From Chromobotia macracanthus (taxonomy: Eukaryota > Chordata > Actinopteri > Cypriniformes > Botiidae), in assembly GCA_036877525.1 (NCBI GenBank), contig JAZGTH010000141.1:356001-420000 (forward strand): a stretch of 64,000 bases of DNA. Reading direction: 5' to 3'. The translations under genes were made by a program, and so were the position numbers. Under the pieces are notes generated by a model that worked only from the letters and a program-made list of their open reading frames with translations, was not told where the DNA came from and made no database searches. Position 1 is the first letter of the stretch, and each line of letters begins with the position of its first letter. Below, piece by piece: positions 1-11,425 of the stretch.

Positions 1-38
1 AATCTTTAATAATATTTGTTTCTGTCTGTTCATTCCAG

Positions 39-189
39 TCTAAAAGACACAGTTGTGTCCTACATGGAGCGAAAAGATCTGGACATTACACCTCAGGTAG
101 AAGAGTTCCCTGAACAGATCCTGCTCTCACAGTACATTGAAGCCTGGAAGTTCGTTGTTCTCCTCAGACAAGAAAGAAACCAAAGATAG
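39..189 (+). CDS. Probable terminal coding exon of an unidentified host gene (partial)
   Basis: A pyrimidine-rich tract ending in CATTCCAG (31-38) looks like a 3' splice site. It is followed by a frame open from base 40 to a TAG at 187-189, giving 49 residues; base 39 would finish a split codon. The peptide is acidic in its first half (VVSYMERKDLDITPQVEEF) and ends with an aromatic and basic stretch (EAWKFVVLLRQERNQR). It has no transposase or reverse-transcriptase motif, no membrane segment and no simple repeat, unlike most open frames in this window. I do not recognise the family. If the reading is right, the rest of the gene lies left of base 1, transcribed rightward, with the 3' UTR running into the AT-rich sequence after 190. 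No canonical AATAAA was located with confidence. The alternative is a chance open frame after an AG; the good acceptor and sensible composition make an exon somewhat more likely. Confidence 0.5.
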
Positions 190-1210
190 ATCCTGGATGA
201 AGAAGTTTAGCCCTTTATATCAGGAAATACAGCTTAGACTGTAATGAACAAGGTACATTTAGAACAATCACTCATTTGATTTGAAAGTGCATTCCGTCAA
301 AATCATTTTTAAAACAGTCTGCGAGTGCAATGCCTCAATTATAATTTTAATCAAACTCAATTACAATTACTACAACTTTAAACTTGTTTTTGAATTTGAA
401 CAATTGTTTAGCTATTCCATTTATTCCATTACTTGTTACTTGAGGATTTCTATAGCACTCATCTCCTTAGACCCCATTTAGTATGTAAAATCAGGTGAAA
501 ATTTTATTTACACTCCACAACACATTTTTTATAAAATAATATGATTGTATTGGTTAGTGTAAAGGTGTCCTATAAGTGTTATTTCAGGGATTTCTACCAT
601 TCTATTTTGCACTTTCTATACATCTGTGATCTTAAGATCTATAAGCAATATAAAAATGGTCAACAGACATTCTTTAGACAAACATGTATGCTGAAACAAT
701 GTTAGTCTTTTGCTTTTTTGCTTAGATGTCTTCTCTGTGACTGACTCTGACTGATCTAGAAAATTATTAAATATGTTAACTGCAACTTAATAGTTGGCAT
801 GTTGTGGTATGTGGAAAATTACAATAATGAGTATCACAAATACAAACAATGAGAATTAACAGGTAACTGTTGTATCCAATACAGTACATTTACAATACAG
901 TATCCCATGTGATACTGTTACTGTAAACAGAGGCTCTACCATAAAAAGATTATCAAATAACTAACCTACCTATCATCTAAAAAAGGTCAACTACAAATTA
1001 AGTCATCTGGTACTGTGAGAACATTTATTTTTCTGGCAGCAAAGCATGTTCTAGCACATGTTAAAAAGTCACTGAATTCAAGGTTCTGATCATTTTCACT
1101 CACTGTTGCTCACTATGTAAACAAAATTTTTAGGGAAACGGTGTGTATAATTAAGCTTATTGTGAAGGTCACCACTGATGATTAACTTAGATGTTGTAGT
1201 ATGGGTACAG
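190..1210. other. AT-rich flank, possible 3' UTR then intergenic
   Basis: No recognisable coding sequence or repeat family was seen. The left part may be the 3' UTR of the exon ending at 189. The 66-codon open frame at 281-481 is low-complexity and is treated as chance. Confidence 0.4.
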
Positions 1211-1221
1211 TATAAATGTAG

Positions 1222-1640
1222 TTAATGCTGATTTCCTGGTTGATTGATGTTCCTGATGTTTATGTTGAGATACTGACAGTAAGCTGTCCATGCATTTGAA
1301 GTGAACTGTGGTCCTTGATCTGCGACCATGTCATCTGGAAGCCCATATATTTTAAACACTGGGTCAAACAGGCCCTCAGCTGTCTCCATGACTGTAGGAA
1401 GACCTTTCATGGGAATTAATTAACACTACTTAGAAAAATGGTCAACTGTAATGGTCACAATGGTGACTGGTGATCACCTGGCACAGGGAAGAGATTCCTC
1501 CAGCCAAAGCCTGTATTCCACCAGTGCTGCTTTAATTGACATAAGTTCTTTATTGCCATTATTATAAATAGTTGACATACTGAGTTGGGTAGGAGGTCTA
1601 TAGCAAGGTCTATGGGGTGGTAATTGAGTGGCCTTACAGA
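1222..1640 (-). mobile_element. Ty3/gypsy integrase core fragment (broken)
   Basis: Read on the minus strand, the segment aligns by eye with the catalytic core of a Ty3/gypsy integrase. Around 1620 there is a relic of the core's start (YHPIDLAIDLLP). Near 1440-1480 comes a VDHFSK-like block holding the first catalytic Asp, followed by stops. At 1222-1410 an open stretch runs GLPTVMETAEGLFDPVFKIY and then ADQGPQF, with the second catalytic Asp. The third residue (Glu) is not present because the homology stops at about 1222. Stops at about 1430 and foreign sequence around 1500-1570 show that it is dead. No LTR or reverse transcriptase was found next to it, so this is an isolated fragment and cannot be assigned to either of the larger gypsy remnants in the window. 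Confidence 0.8.
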
Positions 1641-2039
1641 GTCAAGTTTTAGACAGACTAGTTGATACATAAAAGAATTACATATTAAAAAATATTCAGA
1701 ATTAAAAAAAAATTAAAAACATGATTGTATGGACAGTATTACTATGATGGAATGAAATTTAGTCAGAAAGTAGGGGGCAAGAGTACATCTAAGTAACAAT
1801 ATATATTTTAACAGTAATCAGCAAATGGTAGCAAACAGATGATATGATGTCTTGAGGGTAGGCCCTGTCCATAGTCCAATTCCAGCTGGTTTAGATTAAG
1901 ATTAAAGCAGGGGCAGAGCCTACCCCTGGAAATATGGACAATGACTGACCTGGTGGTGGTGGGAAGGATGGGGGTGAATGCCAGTGTCAAAATCTGTGAA
2001 CACAAATGTGAGTACAGAACTTATAAACTCAAAGTGTCT
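1641..2039. other. Unassigned spacer
   Basis: No coding or repeat signature was recognised between the integrase fragment and the LINE tail. Confidence 0.3.
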
Positions 2040-3016
2040 AGAGGTGATTGGCTAGATTGATGAGTAATGAATAACAATGCATTATAGTCTTCCTGGTAGA
2101 ACTTGTGCTAGAGCTTTTATATTTATAAAAGGACAGGAAATATAATATACACTCCCAGTAAGCAAGCCAACAGAGCAACAGTGGCAAGGAACCAAAACTC
2201 CAGTGATATATAAATGGAGAAAAAACCTTGAGAGAAACCAGACTTAGCAGGGAGGGCCAGTTCTCCTCTGGCATGCTAATGCTGCAGTCCATAGCTAAAG
2301 CTAAAAAAAGGTGTCCATCACATATTCCCAGTGCTTTGGGTGGGCCAGGTGTCGCTGTAGTCATTGCTGTATGTCACGAGGATGAGCACCAGACTGTACC
2401 GTAGCAGGGGCAGTTTTCAAGAGGAACTGGAGATTGGGTAGATCTGTCGGTGTATCTGTAGATGTAATCTATAGCTACCCCGGCATTGAGACCCCGGGAT
2501 AGAAAACCAAAACAGAGAAAAATTAGCTCTCTAAACTGGCTATTCCAGTTTAGAGAGCCAGGTGCGAAAAAGCTCTGCCGCCTCTAGTGGACTTTGCAAT
2601 TCTGGGAATCACCAAAAGATCAGAGTTTTGAGAGCATAAGGCACGCATTGGCCTGTAGCGTGAGAGAAGATCAGTTAAGTACATAGGGGCTAACCCGTTT
2701 AAGGCGTTGTAGGTAAGTAGTAGAATTTTATAAATAATACGAAATTTAACAGGTAACCAGTGTAGATCTGACAAAATTGGAGTTATATGGTCACACTTCT
2801 TGGACCTGGTAAGAAGGTAGTTGCTGCTTTTTGGACTAACTGTAGCCTGTTTATTAAGGATGCTGGACAGCCACCTAGAAGTGCATTACAATAGTCCTGT
2901 CTGGAGGAGGTCATAAAAGCATGGACCAGTTTTTCTGCATCAGAAGTAGATAAAATGCTACGCAGCTTAGCAATGTTTCCAAGGTGGAAGAAGGCAGTTT
3001 TTATAATATAAGCCAC
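2040..3016 (-). mobile_element. 5'-truncated L2/CR1-like LINE: ORF2 C-terminus and 3' UTR
   Basis: Two minus-strand open stretches (3016-2783 and 2774-2550) carry the typical end of a fish L2/CR1-type ORF2 after the reverse-transcriptase domain: LRSILSTSDAEKLVHAFMTS, DYCNALLGGCPASLINRLQL, then LHWLPVKFRIIYKILLLTY and ALNGLAPMYLTDLLSRY. They belong to one reading region broken by a small frame change near 2780. From 2549 down to about 2040 lies the 3' UTR, including the block near 2200-2235 that reads CTCAAGGTTTTTTCTC on the minus strand; the same motif recurs in the plus-strand LINE at 14.5-17.2 kb. The endonuclease and catalytic palm are absent, the usual 5' truncation of target-primed reverse transcription. 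The exact 3' end is uncertain. Confidence 0.85.
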
Positions 3017-3409
3017 ATGATTTTATGTAATACTTTCAGACTGCAAGACTCTTATCCTTGTTGTCCTGTTGATATAATGACAGGAAGTGAATGCAGCCAG
3101 CAGCATCTTTTAACATGTAACACAGGCAGGTTTGTGAACTTTTGATGATTTTGGCAGAGTGGCCAAAATGCCCACAATGCCCAGGAGAGACGCGTATCAT
3201 TTCCTGTCATGGCCAATCATGCCATTTTCTGTGTTTCTCTGGCCATGTACTCTGTATCTGATGACATGCAATATTTCCACGCAACTCAGGCAGGCAGTCC
3301 AAAAAAAGGTTTCTTAACTTCACAAATCCCGCTTTATAATGAAAAACATCAAACAGTCTTACTTACAAATAAGTTAGACTTACAAATAAGTATAAAAAAA
3401 TCATCATTT

Positions 3410-3411
<2 letters not shown>
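3017..3411. other. Spacer between LINE and tandem duplication
   Basis: No recognisable gene or element. It forms the unique left flank of the first duplicated unit; nothing resembling the end of the unit is seen here. Confidence 0.35.

Positions 3412-3442
<31 letters not shown>
3412..3442. repeat. (AT)n microsatellite at left edge of the duplication
   Basis: Pure alternating AT of about 31 bp, immediately before the first copy of the duplicated unit. An equivalent tract sits before the second copy. Confidence 0.95.
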
Positions 3443-3444
<2 letters not shown>

Positions 3445-3612
3445 GTTACACCGTTAGAGGGCGCCAAACACAGCCTATAAATGCTCATTTGTCTCGAAAG
3501 CTTTGAGTATTCACACACTCACACAAATACACTCGTGTTACAATAACTTTGTTTTTTCCAAACAGAGGAACAAAAAGATAAAGTAATTCCTCACACGGTG
3601 ACCGAGAAGAGC
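3443..3612 (+). promoter_or_regulatory. LTR-like segment with TATA box (copy 1)
   Basis: CCTATAAATGC near 3475 is a good TATA box. About 115 bp later TTCCTCACA is followed by CGGTGACCGAGAAGAGCC, which could be read as an LTR end followed by a primer-binding site. This is an inference from layout only: the expected TG start would lie in the (AT)n tract and no partner LTR or coding region was found. It could equally be non-LTR sequence. Confidence 0.25.
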
Positions 3613-4784
3613 CACTAAAAACACGGTCTCTTTATAAAGTCAGTCCAAACTGTAAACAATTGTTTGCTGATGATGCAACGTTTGGCAATGACCAGTCTCT
3701 GTGAATTAAAGAATGTGAGTGCACAACTGTAAGAGTGGGCTTGTTTGTGAGCTACTGTGGCTGAGAGTTATCTGAAGGCTGCCGGAAGGCTTATGATATG
3801 CTTGTCCTTCCACCTGTGTGTTTGGATTCATTAGGGAAATGCTATCAGGGCTGTTTTTCTCCAGAGGGAGAGGGAGCTCTGGCACAGGACACCTTGATAA
3901 ACTCCAATGCAAACCTTTAACTTCCACATTTAATTCCACAGTGCTGTCAGTTAATGAAACCATCTGTCAAAAGAAAGTAGTGCCTCAACCTTCTATCCTC
4001 AAAAATAAACATGTATAATCTTAATAGTATATAGGGTAGATCAGGGGCAGTTATTTGTCTGCCTATAGCTTATTGTTGAAAAATTTACACTTTTATTGCC
4101 CAGGAAAAAGATTCAGACATACTGTGCATTCACACAGTGACTGTTTTAGCGTGGTATGTTGTCACATTATATAGGGTACAACTAAGTTCTCACAGTGGTT
4201 ACTGCTGCTGCTTGACACTGATTGGGGAGAAATTTACCCTGTAAAAATATAAAAAATGAAATAATTTGAAAAATATATAACAACATCTAAAATTGATTGT
4301 CTTATAGACTATAATTTCAAATTCAAAGAAAAGAATAAAACAATTATGACCATGAAATAAACAACGAAATAGTCTAAAAATCACCTAAAATATGTTTTAG
4401 AGTAGAGAATTTATAAAACGAAGTAGGTGTTTTTAAACCAAAAATAATTATTCTAATAGAAAATCTAATAGAAACTCTCCTTGAAAGACTTGAATGCCAA
4501 ATCACGTCAACATGTCCCACTGTGTAATATCTGATGATTAAACAATGAATTAACCATTTAGACTATTTACAATAGGCTAAATTAAATCATTAGTTTCATC
4601 AGTTTCAAAACCTAGTGAACTGACTTGACGTCCACTGCCTGCAGCTACCCTAAACAGCATCCACAACTTCAAGTGACTGACTTTATGCACTCTACATACT
4701 GTAGAAAGCAGCTCTCTGGAGGAGGAACAAAAGACAAAAATGAAAACATGAAACACAATTATTAAGAGATACATTAATATTTTG

Positions 4785-5110
4785 GGAATGTGTCTCTGCC
4801 AAATGACTTGGACATCTTAAGAGACATGACATAAAGACCCAGCACCATATTTGACCATGTGCATGGGATAATTTCCATATGGCTGCCTCTCTGTGCAACA
4901 AACCCACCTTTCTCTTTTTTGTTATCATCTGACCACAGAACTTGATCCCATCCTGAAGTTCCAGTAGTGTCTGGCAAACTTAAGACACTTAAGATTGCGT
5001 TTGAATGAGAGTAGAGGTTTTTTTCTTAAAACTCTCCAAACAACTTGTGGTGATGTAAATGTGTTGTGTTTGCAAAAAATAGTTTCAGTTTGCAAAAACT
5101 GAAACATGAC
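4785..5110 (-). mobile_element. Tc1/mariner transposase fragment (copy 1)
   Basis: On the minus strand, split across frames, are FARHYWNF and then WDQVLWSDDNKK. These resemble the stretch leading into the first catalytic Asp of Tc1/mariner (DD34E) transposases, where the motif is LWSD. Upstream, TSPQVVWRVLRKKPLLSF resembles the linker after the DNA-binding domain. Downstream, the sequence continues in several frames toward the ENINVS-like region without an intact second catalytic motif. The DNA-binding domains, the remaining catalytic residues and both terminal inverted repeats are missing, so this is a relic. The same relic with the same breaks occurs at 7477-7800, so it predates the duplication. 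Confidence 0.7.
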
Positions 5111-6085
5111 CACTGTCACATTACCATTTTGTTGCAATTTAAATTTCTCTTCATCAATAGTCTTTTAATCCTTTTAGTTCTTTTTTTTATTAAAGTAACA
5201 TTCACAATTAGTTTGTATGCCATTGTACAGTAAATGCTCGTAGTCCAAAATTGTCTTTACCACGTAAAGTTTCTGCCTTTGATATTAAATGAATTTAATT
5301 TTTGGACTGAAGCGTTGTAAGGGTTTTTTTCTGTTCAGACTAAATCGCTAAGAATTACTCTGGGAAAAAAACCCTGAATCTTGACAAACACATAGGCACA
5401 TTTAAACAGCATTGTTGTCATTCAGACGAGGTATAGTGTGATCCTGAGATCTTACAATGGATTTTATTTTTACCTTAACCTTGTTTTGGATCAATACACT
5501 ACAACTGAGAAATTATGGAATGGAATATGATTGTTTAGATTTATTAGAATCCAGAGTGTTTTTGTGTCTGAGGCATAAATACAGGGAGGGGAGGAACCGC
5601 TGAGAAACACTCCTCTGCTTTAGAGTCAAGGGCGACAGACATAGAAAGATAACAAAACTCACCCCACAGCTTCAGACATGTGCACATGCACAAATAACAT
5701 GCTGATAGAACAGTAAGACTGCTGAGAGCATTGGGGTGCATGGGGAGCCATCATTTCATTTTCATTATTTCAGGGCCATGCATAGACATTTTGGTGGGCA
5801 GGTGCTCAAGCAAGAAAACAGGACACTCCCTCATATATTTTGTGTAGCACATTTTAATTACTTACATATGGATTTATTATTTCACTTTTCATGTAAAATC
5901 CTTCACACCATAGGGCTCCTTTCACTCCAAAGGTGGCACAGAAGCTGAAGCTATATCAGCATTTACATGTTTATTTGCACAGACAGTTTAATGCAGCTCA
6001 GAGCCCAATTACAGTTGCAAAAATAACAGTTATACGATTAATTTGGACGTGATTATTCTAACTTTGTTTATAAATTATAATTTTG

Positions 6086-6088
<3 letters not shown>

Positions 6089-6133
<45 letters not shown>

Positions 6134-6134
6134 A
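6089..6134. repeat. (AT)n microsatellite at the duplication junction
   Basis: About 46 bp of alternating AT with one TT interruption, exactly between copy 1 and copy 2 of the 2.69-kb unit. Confidence 0.95.
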
Positions 6135-6305
6135 CCGTTACACCGTTAGAGGGCGCCAAACACAGCCTATAAATGCTCATTTGTCTCGAAAGCTTTGAGT
6201 AGTCACACACTCACACAAACACACTCGTGTTACAATAACTTTGTATTTTCCAAACAGAGGAACAAAAAAGATAAAGTAATTCCTCAAACGGTGACCGAGA
6301 AGAGC
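6135..6305 (+). promoter_or_regulatory. LTR-like segment with TATA box (copy 2)
   Basis: Duplicate of the segment at 3443-3612, with CCTATAAATGC near 6167. The presumed LTR end reads TTCCTCAAA here instead of TTCCTCACA, which would destroy a CA terminus. The LTR reading remains tentative. Confidence 0.25.
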
Positions 6306-7476
6306 CACTAAAAACACGGTCTCTTTATAAAGTCAGTCCAAACTGTAAACAATTGTTTGCTGATGATGCAACGTTTGGCAATGACCAGTCTCTGTGAATT
6401 AAAGAATGTGAGTGCACAACTGTAAGAGTGGGCTTGTTTGTGAGCTACTGTGGCTGAGAGTTATCTGAAGGCTGCCGGAAGGCTTATGATATGCTTGTCC
6501 TTCCACCTGTGTGTTTGGATTCATTAGGGAAATGCTATCAGGGCTGTTTTTCTCCAGAGGGAGTGTGAGCTCTGGCACAGGACACCTTGATAAACTCCAA
6601 TGCAAACCTTTAACTTCCACATTTAATTCCACAGTGCTGTCAGTTAATGAAACCATCTGTCAAAAGAAAGTAGTGCCTCAACCTTCTATCCTCAAAAATA
6701 AACATGTATAATCTTAATAGTATATAGGGTAGATCAGGGATAGTTATTTGTCTGCCTATAGCTTATTGTTGAAAAATTTACACTTTTATTGCTCAGGAAA
6801 AAGATTCAGACATACTGTGCATTCACACAGTGACTGTTTTAGCGTGGTATGTTGTCACATTATATAGGGTACACTAAGTTCTCACAGTGGTTACTGCTGC
6901 TGCTTGACACTGATTGGGGAGAAATTTACCCTGTAAAAATATAAAAAATGAAATAATTTGAAAAATATATAACAACATCTAAAATTGATTGTCTTATAGA
7001 CTATAATTTCAAATTCAAAGAAAAGAATAAAACAATTATGACCATGAAATAAACAACGAAATAGTCTAAAAATCACCTAAAATATGTTTTAGAGTAGAGA
7101 ATTTATAAAACGAAGTAGGTGTTTTTAAACCAAAAATAATTATTCTAATAGAAAATCTAATAGAAACTCTCCTTGAAAGACTTGAATGCCAAATCACGTC
7201 AACATGTCCCACTGTGTAATATCTGATGATTAAACAATGAATTAACCATTTAGACCATTTACAATAGGCTAAATTAAATCATTAGTTTCATCAATTTCAA
7301 AACCTAGTGAACTGACTTGACGTCCACTGCCTGCAGCTACCCTAAACAGCATCCACAACTTCAAGTGACTGACTTTATGCACTCTACATACTGTAGAAAG
7401 CAGCTCTCTGGAGGAGGAACAAAAGACAAAAATGAAAACATGAAACACAATTATTAAGAGATACATTAATATTTTG

Positions 7477-7800
7477 GGAATGTGTCTCTGCCAGATGACT
7501 TGGACATCTTAAGAGAGATGACAAAGACCCAGCACCATATTTGACCATGTGCATGGGATAATTTCCATATGGCTGCCTCTCTGTGCAACAAACCCACCTT
7601 TCTCTTTTTTGTTATCATCTGACCACAGAACTTGATCCCATCCTGAAGTTCCAGTAGTGTCTGGCAAACTTAAGACACTTAAGATTGCGTTTGAATGAGA
7701 GTAGAGTTTTTTTTCTTAAAACTCTCCAAACAACTTGTGGTGATGTAAATGTGTTGTGTTTGCAAAAAATAGTTTCAGTTTGCAAAAACTGAAACATGAC
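7477..7800 (-). mobile_element. Tc1/mariner transposase fragment (copy 2)
   Basis: Duplicate of the relic at 4785-5110, with the same FARHYWNF block and LWSD region in split frames. A small deletion near 7520 (AGAGAGATGACAAAG against AGAGACATGACATAAAG) distinguishes it. No terminal inverted repeats. Confidence 0.7.
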
Positions 7801-8954
7801 CACTTTCACATTACCATTTTGTTGCAATTTAATTTTCTCTTCATCAATAGTCTTTTAATCCTTTTAGTTCTTTTTTTAATTAAAGTAACATTCACAATTA
7901 GTTTGTATGCCATTGTACAGTAAATGCTCGTAGTCTGAAAATTGTCTTTACCACGTAAAGTTTCTGCCTTTGATATTAAATGAATTTAATTTTTGGACTG
8001 AAGCGTTGTAAGGGTTTTTTTCTGTTCAGACTAAATCGCTAAGAATTACTCTGGGAAAAAAACCCTGAATCTTGACAAACACATAGGCACATTTAAACAG
8101 CATTGTTGTCATTCAGACGAGGTATAGTGTGATCCTGAGATCTTACAATGGATTTTATTTTTACCTTAACCTTGCTTTGGATCAATACACTACAACTGAG
8201 AAATTATGGAATGGAATATGATTGTTTAGATTTATTAGAATCCAGAGTGTTTTTGTGTCTGAGGCATAAATACAGGGAGGGGAGGAACCGCTGAGAAACA
8301 CTCCTCTGCTTTAGAGTCAAGGGCGACAGACATAGAAAGATAACAAAACTCACCCCACAGCTTCAGACATGTGCACATGCACAAATAACATGCTGATAGA
8401 ACAGTAAGACTGCTGAGAGCATTGGGGTGCATGGGGAGCCATCATTTCATTTTCATTATTTCAGGGCCATGCATAGACATTTTGGTGGGCAGGTGCTCAA
8501 GCAAGAAAACAGGACACTCCCTCATATATTTTGTGTAGCACATTTTAATTACTTACATATGGATTTATTATTTCACCTTTCATGTAAAATCCTTCACACC
8601 ACAGGGCTCCTTTTACTCCAAAGGTGGCACAGAAGCTGAAGCTATATCAGCATTTACATGTTTATTTACACAGACAGTTTAATGCAGCTCAGAGCCCAAT
8701 TACAGTTGCAAAAATAACAGTTATACGATTAATTTGGAGGTGATTATTCTAACTTTATTTATAAGTTAGCGGACTGTGTTAAAAAGTTGCTAAATTTACT
8801 AATGTTTACGTTTTAATAAATGAGTTTTGTGGTCATAGTATGGGAAATATTTAAAACAAACCCTGTTTTTTTCAGGGTTGTCTGCAGAACATAAACATTA
8901 AGAGTCTCAGTGTATTACTCAACTATTTTGCTCCTCCATCCTTTAAGCTGCATG

Positions 8955-9300
8955 GGCGAGGTTGTGTAGGCTTTTTGTGAGGGCGCTGAAGATTTATGTC
9001 ACCCGCTTAAGCCAGTGGAGTAAATTAGATCAGTTGTATTTGTGCAACTTTGTATTGGTGGTAGCAGCAAAAATAAAAAAAGAATGTTGGCTGCTGGTCC
9101 CCAGCTCTATCTGCTTGAACAGTGGTCACCTCATATCTAGTGTTACACTGTATTGAGGCATGGGCTAGCTGAATACCTGTCACTTGTAGCATTGCACAGG
9201 ATTTGAAAGGATCATAGCATCAGCTACCGACACTATGAAGGGAACATATTACATATGTAACCTTGGTTTCCTGAATAAGGAATGAGATACTGTGTAGCTG
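8955..9300 (+). mobile_element. DIRS fragment: tyrosine-recombinase piece and palindromic terminus
   Basis: The 8962-9030 frame reads VRALKIYVTRLSQWSKLDQL, matching the C-terminal half of DIRS tyrosine recombinases (compare VRALSIYVHPSGQWLKTSQL at 31.1 kb in this window). After unrelated or eroded sequence, the terminal motif TTACATATGTAA occurs at 9249-9260, flanked by CAGCTACCGACACTAT on the left and the near-inverse ATACTGTGTAGCTG on the right. These two arms form an inverted repeat around the palindrome, as expected where two DIRS termini meet. The catalytic Tyr region is not readable and no reverse transcriptase is present. Fragment only. Confidence 0.7.
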
Positions 9301-9989
9301 GCCTGCCTACTTTGTTACTACTTTCTTCCTTTTTTTTTAAATCTAAGGAATGAGGGGGTGTCCTTATGAGGCGCTGCTGACAGAATATCTCAGAAGGGCA
9401 GCATTAGTGCGATCAGTCAATAAATTTGGCAAGTTTAGAGACTAGAGACCACCAGCACCTAACATAGTTAACTGCAAGCTGGGATGAGAGCAAGGCAGCC
9501 TTAGGCGAAGACATTTTCCATCAGGAACAGAAACAGCCAGGCTTTTGTATGTAGTTGATCCATCAAGAGCGAATCAGGAGGAAGCCACACCCAGCATGGC
9601 TGATGGACAACAGGTGAAGCGACTGATCCTGTTAGGACAAACCAGGAAAGCAAAAGACCAAACACCTACACAAAGTATGTAACTAAGATGTAACACTACA
9701 CCAACAACACAATCAGCAGAAGGGACTCTCACTCCAGTCTGCCTGTTTCTCATCAGCTTTAAACTCCAAGCAGTTCCACCAATAAACCATCAGAATGTTG
9801 CATCATCAGTAGAGCTACTAGTGAGGTTAACTTATTAACATCTCCTGTTGTGTCTGAGAGGAAGAGGAGTATGGGTCATCCTTAACTGTGGTTCCTACTT
9901 CACCGTTCACGAGATAAAGACCACAGCATAACACCCGAGCCCAACATGGAACCAGAGCAAGTGCCTGCCATGCATGTGAGCAGTCAGAG
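9301..9989. other. Unassigned spacer
   Basis: No clear gene. The first hundred bases could still be DIRS terminal sequence, but I cannot delimit it. Confidence 0.3.
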
Positions 9990-10165
9990 CCACCCACAGT
10001 GTCCATCCCCTAAGCCAGTGCTGCCCACTGCTCTGGTTGTGTGTGTCACGACTTGCAGTGTGTGTTCACTCCTCACCAGTGACAGGAGTGCAGAAGTGCA
10101 GAAGTCACATTTCGGGTATTGGTTACCATGCCTGACAAATATGTCACTTTCACTTGATAAAACAC
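9990..10165 (+). repeat. SINE-like repeat, 3' part
   Basis: Contains CTCCTCACCAGTGACAG, CAGAAGTCACATTTCGGGTA, TGGTTACC, CTGACAAATATG and CACTTTCACTT in the same order as the better copy at 17421-17640. The tRNA-like head is not clear. The open frame at 9946-10194 is incidental. Confidence 0.6.
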
Positions 10166-11150
10166 AGAAAATGATTACTTGCACTGAGAGGTAGCAGGTT
10201 AACCAAATCCCTAAATAGAGACCTTATTGAAAGAAGAAATTACCAGAAGCTATGTCTGATAAATGCCAAACAAGCAACTTTAACATTTGTATTTAAACTT
10301 CCGTGTTTATGGCACATTTGTACAAGGAGTTAATGACAACAGCCCAAAGGGTTGTAGACAATTAGTGTGAAAAGAGCCTGCAGCAGTTAGCAGCTAATAG
10401 CTCAGTGCTGTCAGCATTATGGGGTGAGTGACAGAAAACAGGTTGCAGAGCTCTGGGTGGATGAGGGGTCAGCATCGAGAGGGAATTAACTGCTACAAAA
10501 CACAGTATCATATTCAACTCTGAGCGCTATTGTGCCATCATTCAGAAGCCAGTGCTTTAAAAAACTAAAGAAAAACATGATTAACAGTCTCTGTAATATT
10601 TTGTTTTTTGCATATGGCTTGGGGTCTGATTTAGTGTCTTGGGATTTTATTTACTGGATTTACCATTTGCTAAGTTCATAAAGTCTTAAATGGAGAGGGG
10701 TAAAGTATTTTTAATATTATTGGTCAGTTTGGATGTATAAGAAATCTCAGGAAAACCTTCCCACTTCCCAAAGTGGGAAGGGTAAATTAATTTACACAAT
10801 GCCATCACACTTCCTGTCATCATGGGCGTATTGTGTTGCTTTGTGATATCACATGCACAAACACCTCTTGTACCTTATTGCTTATATTCTGGTTGCATGA
10901 TTTATTATTTTTATATTATTAAAAATATTAAATTAATAAATTAGGCACTTACCTAAAGCTGTAAGAAAACATTTGTGCCTCTAACAAGTGCTTCTGACTT
11001 TCTTTTTGATCTGAATGGCATGCAGAAAACACTTGAGGTTTGTCAAAGACTTGTCATACCACCTAGAAAGCAACTGAATGCTTCTTCAAGCACCAAAAAA
11101 CCACGGACCGAAAAAACATGGTTTTTCTTCAAAAACCACGGGAAATGTCT
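10166..11150. other. Spacer with one small hairpin
   Basis: AT-rich, no recognised gene. The only distinct feature is a perfect inverted repeat at 10756-10781. Confidence 0.35.
10756..10781. other. Short perfect inverted repeat
   Basis: Arms CCTTCCCACTT (10756-10766) and AAGTGGGAAGG (10771-10781) with a 4-base loop. It could fold as a hairpin; no function is implied. Confidence 0.7.
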
Positions 11151-11154
11151 CTCA

Positions 11155-11168
11155 GTTACATATGTAAC
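11155..11168. repeat. DIRS terminal palindrome GTTACATATGTAAC
   Basis: Perfect 14-bp palindrome, shared with 11426-11439 and, in shorter form, with 9249-9260 and 31530-31541. Confidence 0.9.
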
Positions 11169-11425
11169 CTCGGTTCCCTGAGAAGGGCACGAGACACTGC
11201 ATCTGGTTTGACGCTATGGGGAACATCTCCGGTGTGACTGGTGTCTGAATCTCATGTCTAATCATGCCAATAATATTGGCCCATGCCAGTACTTTATGCA
11301 CATCAGGTGCACCTGCGAGTATATTAAAGCAGCTGTCATCAACTTCTTTGTCTGGAGGAGAAGTAAACAGGCCCTGTGAGGCATGTCAACAAGACAGTGT
11401 CTTGTTCACTTCTCAGAGAACTGAT

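Larger units (their letters stand above)
3412..6090 (+). repeat. Tandem duplication, copy 1 of a ~2.69-kb unit
   Basis: The sequence from the (AT)n tract through about 6070 recurs in the same orientation 2,692 bp downstream. The anchor CCGTTACACCGTTAGAGGGC starts at 3443 and again at 6135, and offsets stay between 2,690 and 2,693 throughout. By eye the copies differ by only about two to three dozen substitutions and small indels. The unit contains an LTR-like start, a minus-strand Tc1/mariner transposase fragment and, near 5762, a CAGGGCCATGCATAG stretch resembling a hAT-type transposon end. It has no intact gene. The open frames in it occur in both copies with the same breaks, so they are duplicated rather than selected. 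Confidence 0.95.
6091..8764 (+). repeat. Tandem duplication, copy 2 of the ~2.69-kb unit
   Basis: Second direct copy. It matches copy 1 from the (AT)n tract to about 8764, where copy 1 runs into its AT tract and copy 2 into the unique sequence TTAGCGGACTG. Examples of differences are a 1-bp gain in the poly-A near 6267, loss of one A near 6870 and a short indel near 7520. The low divergence suggests a recent event, or two haplotypes placed in series during assembly. Confidence 0.95.

Noticed and set aside
3706..8639. Pairs of near-identical small open frames as a duplicated gene family
   Set aside because: They exist because the DNA is duplicated; they are short, on both strands, overlapping, and lack motifs or splice context.
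3412..8764. The two 2.69-kb copies as LTRs of a giant element
   Set aside because: The copies are directly adjacent, separated only by (AT)n, with no internal region or target duplication.
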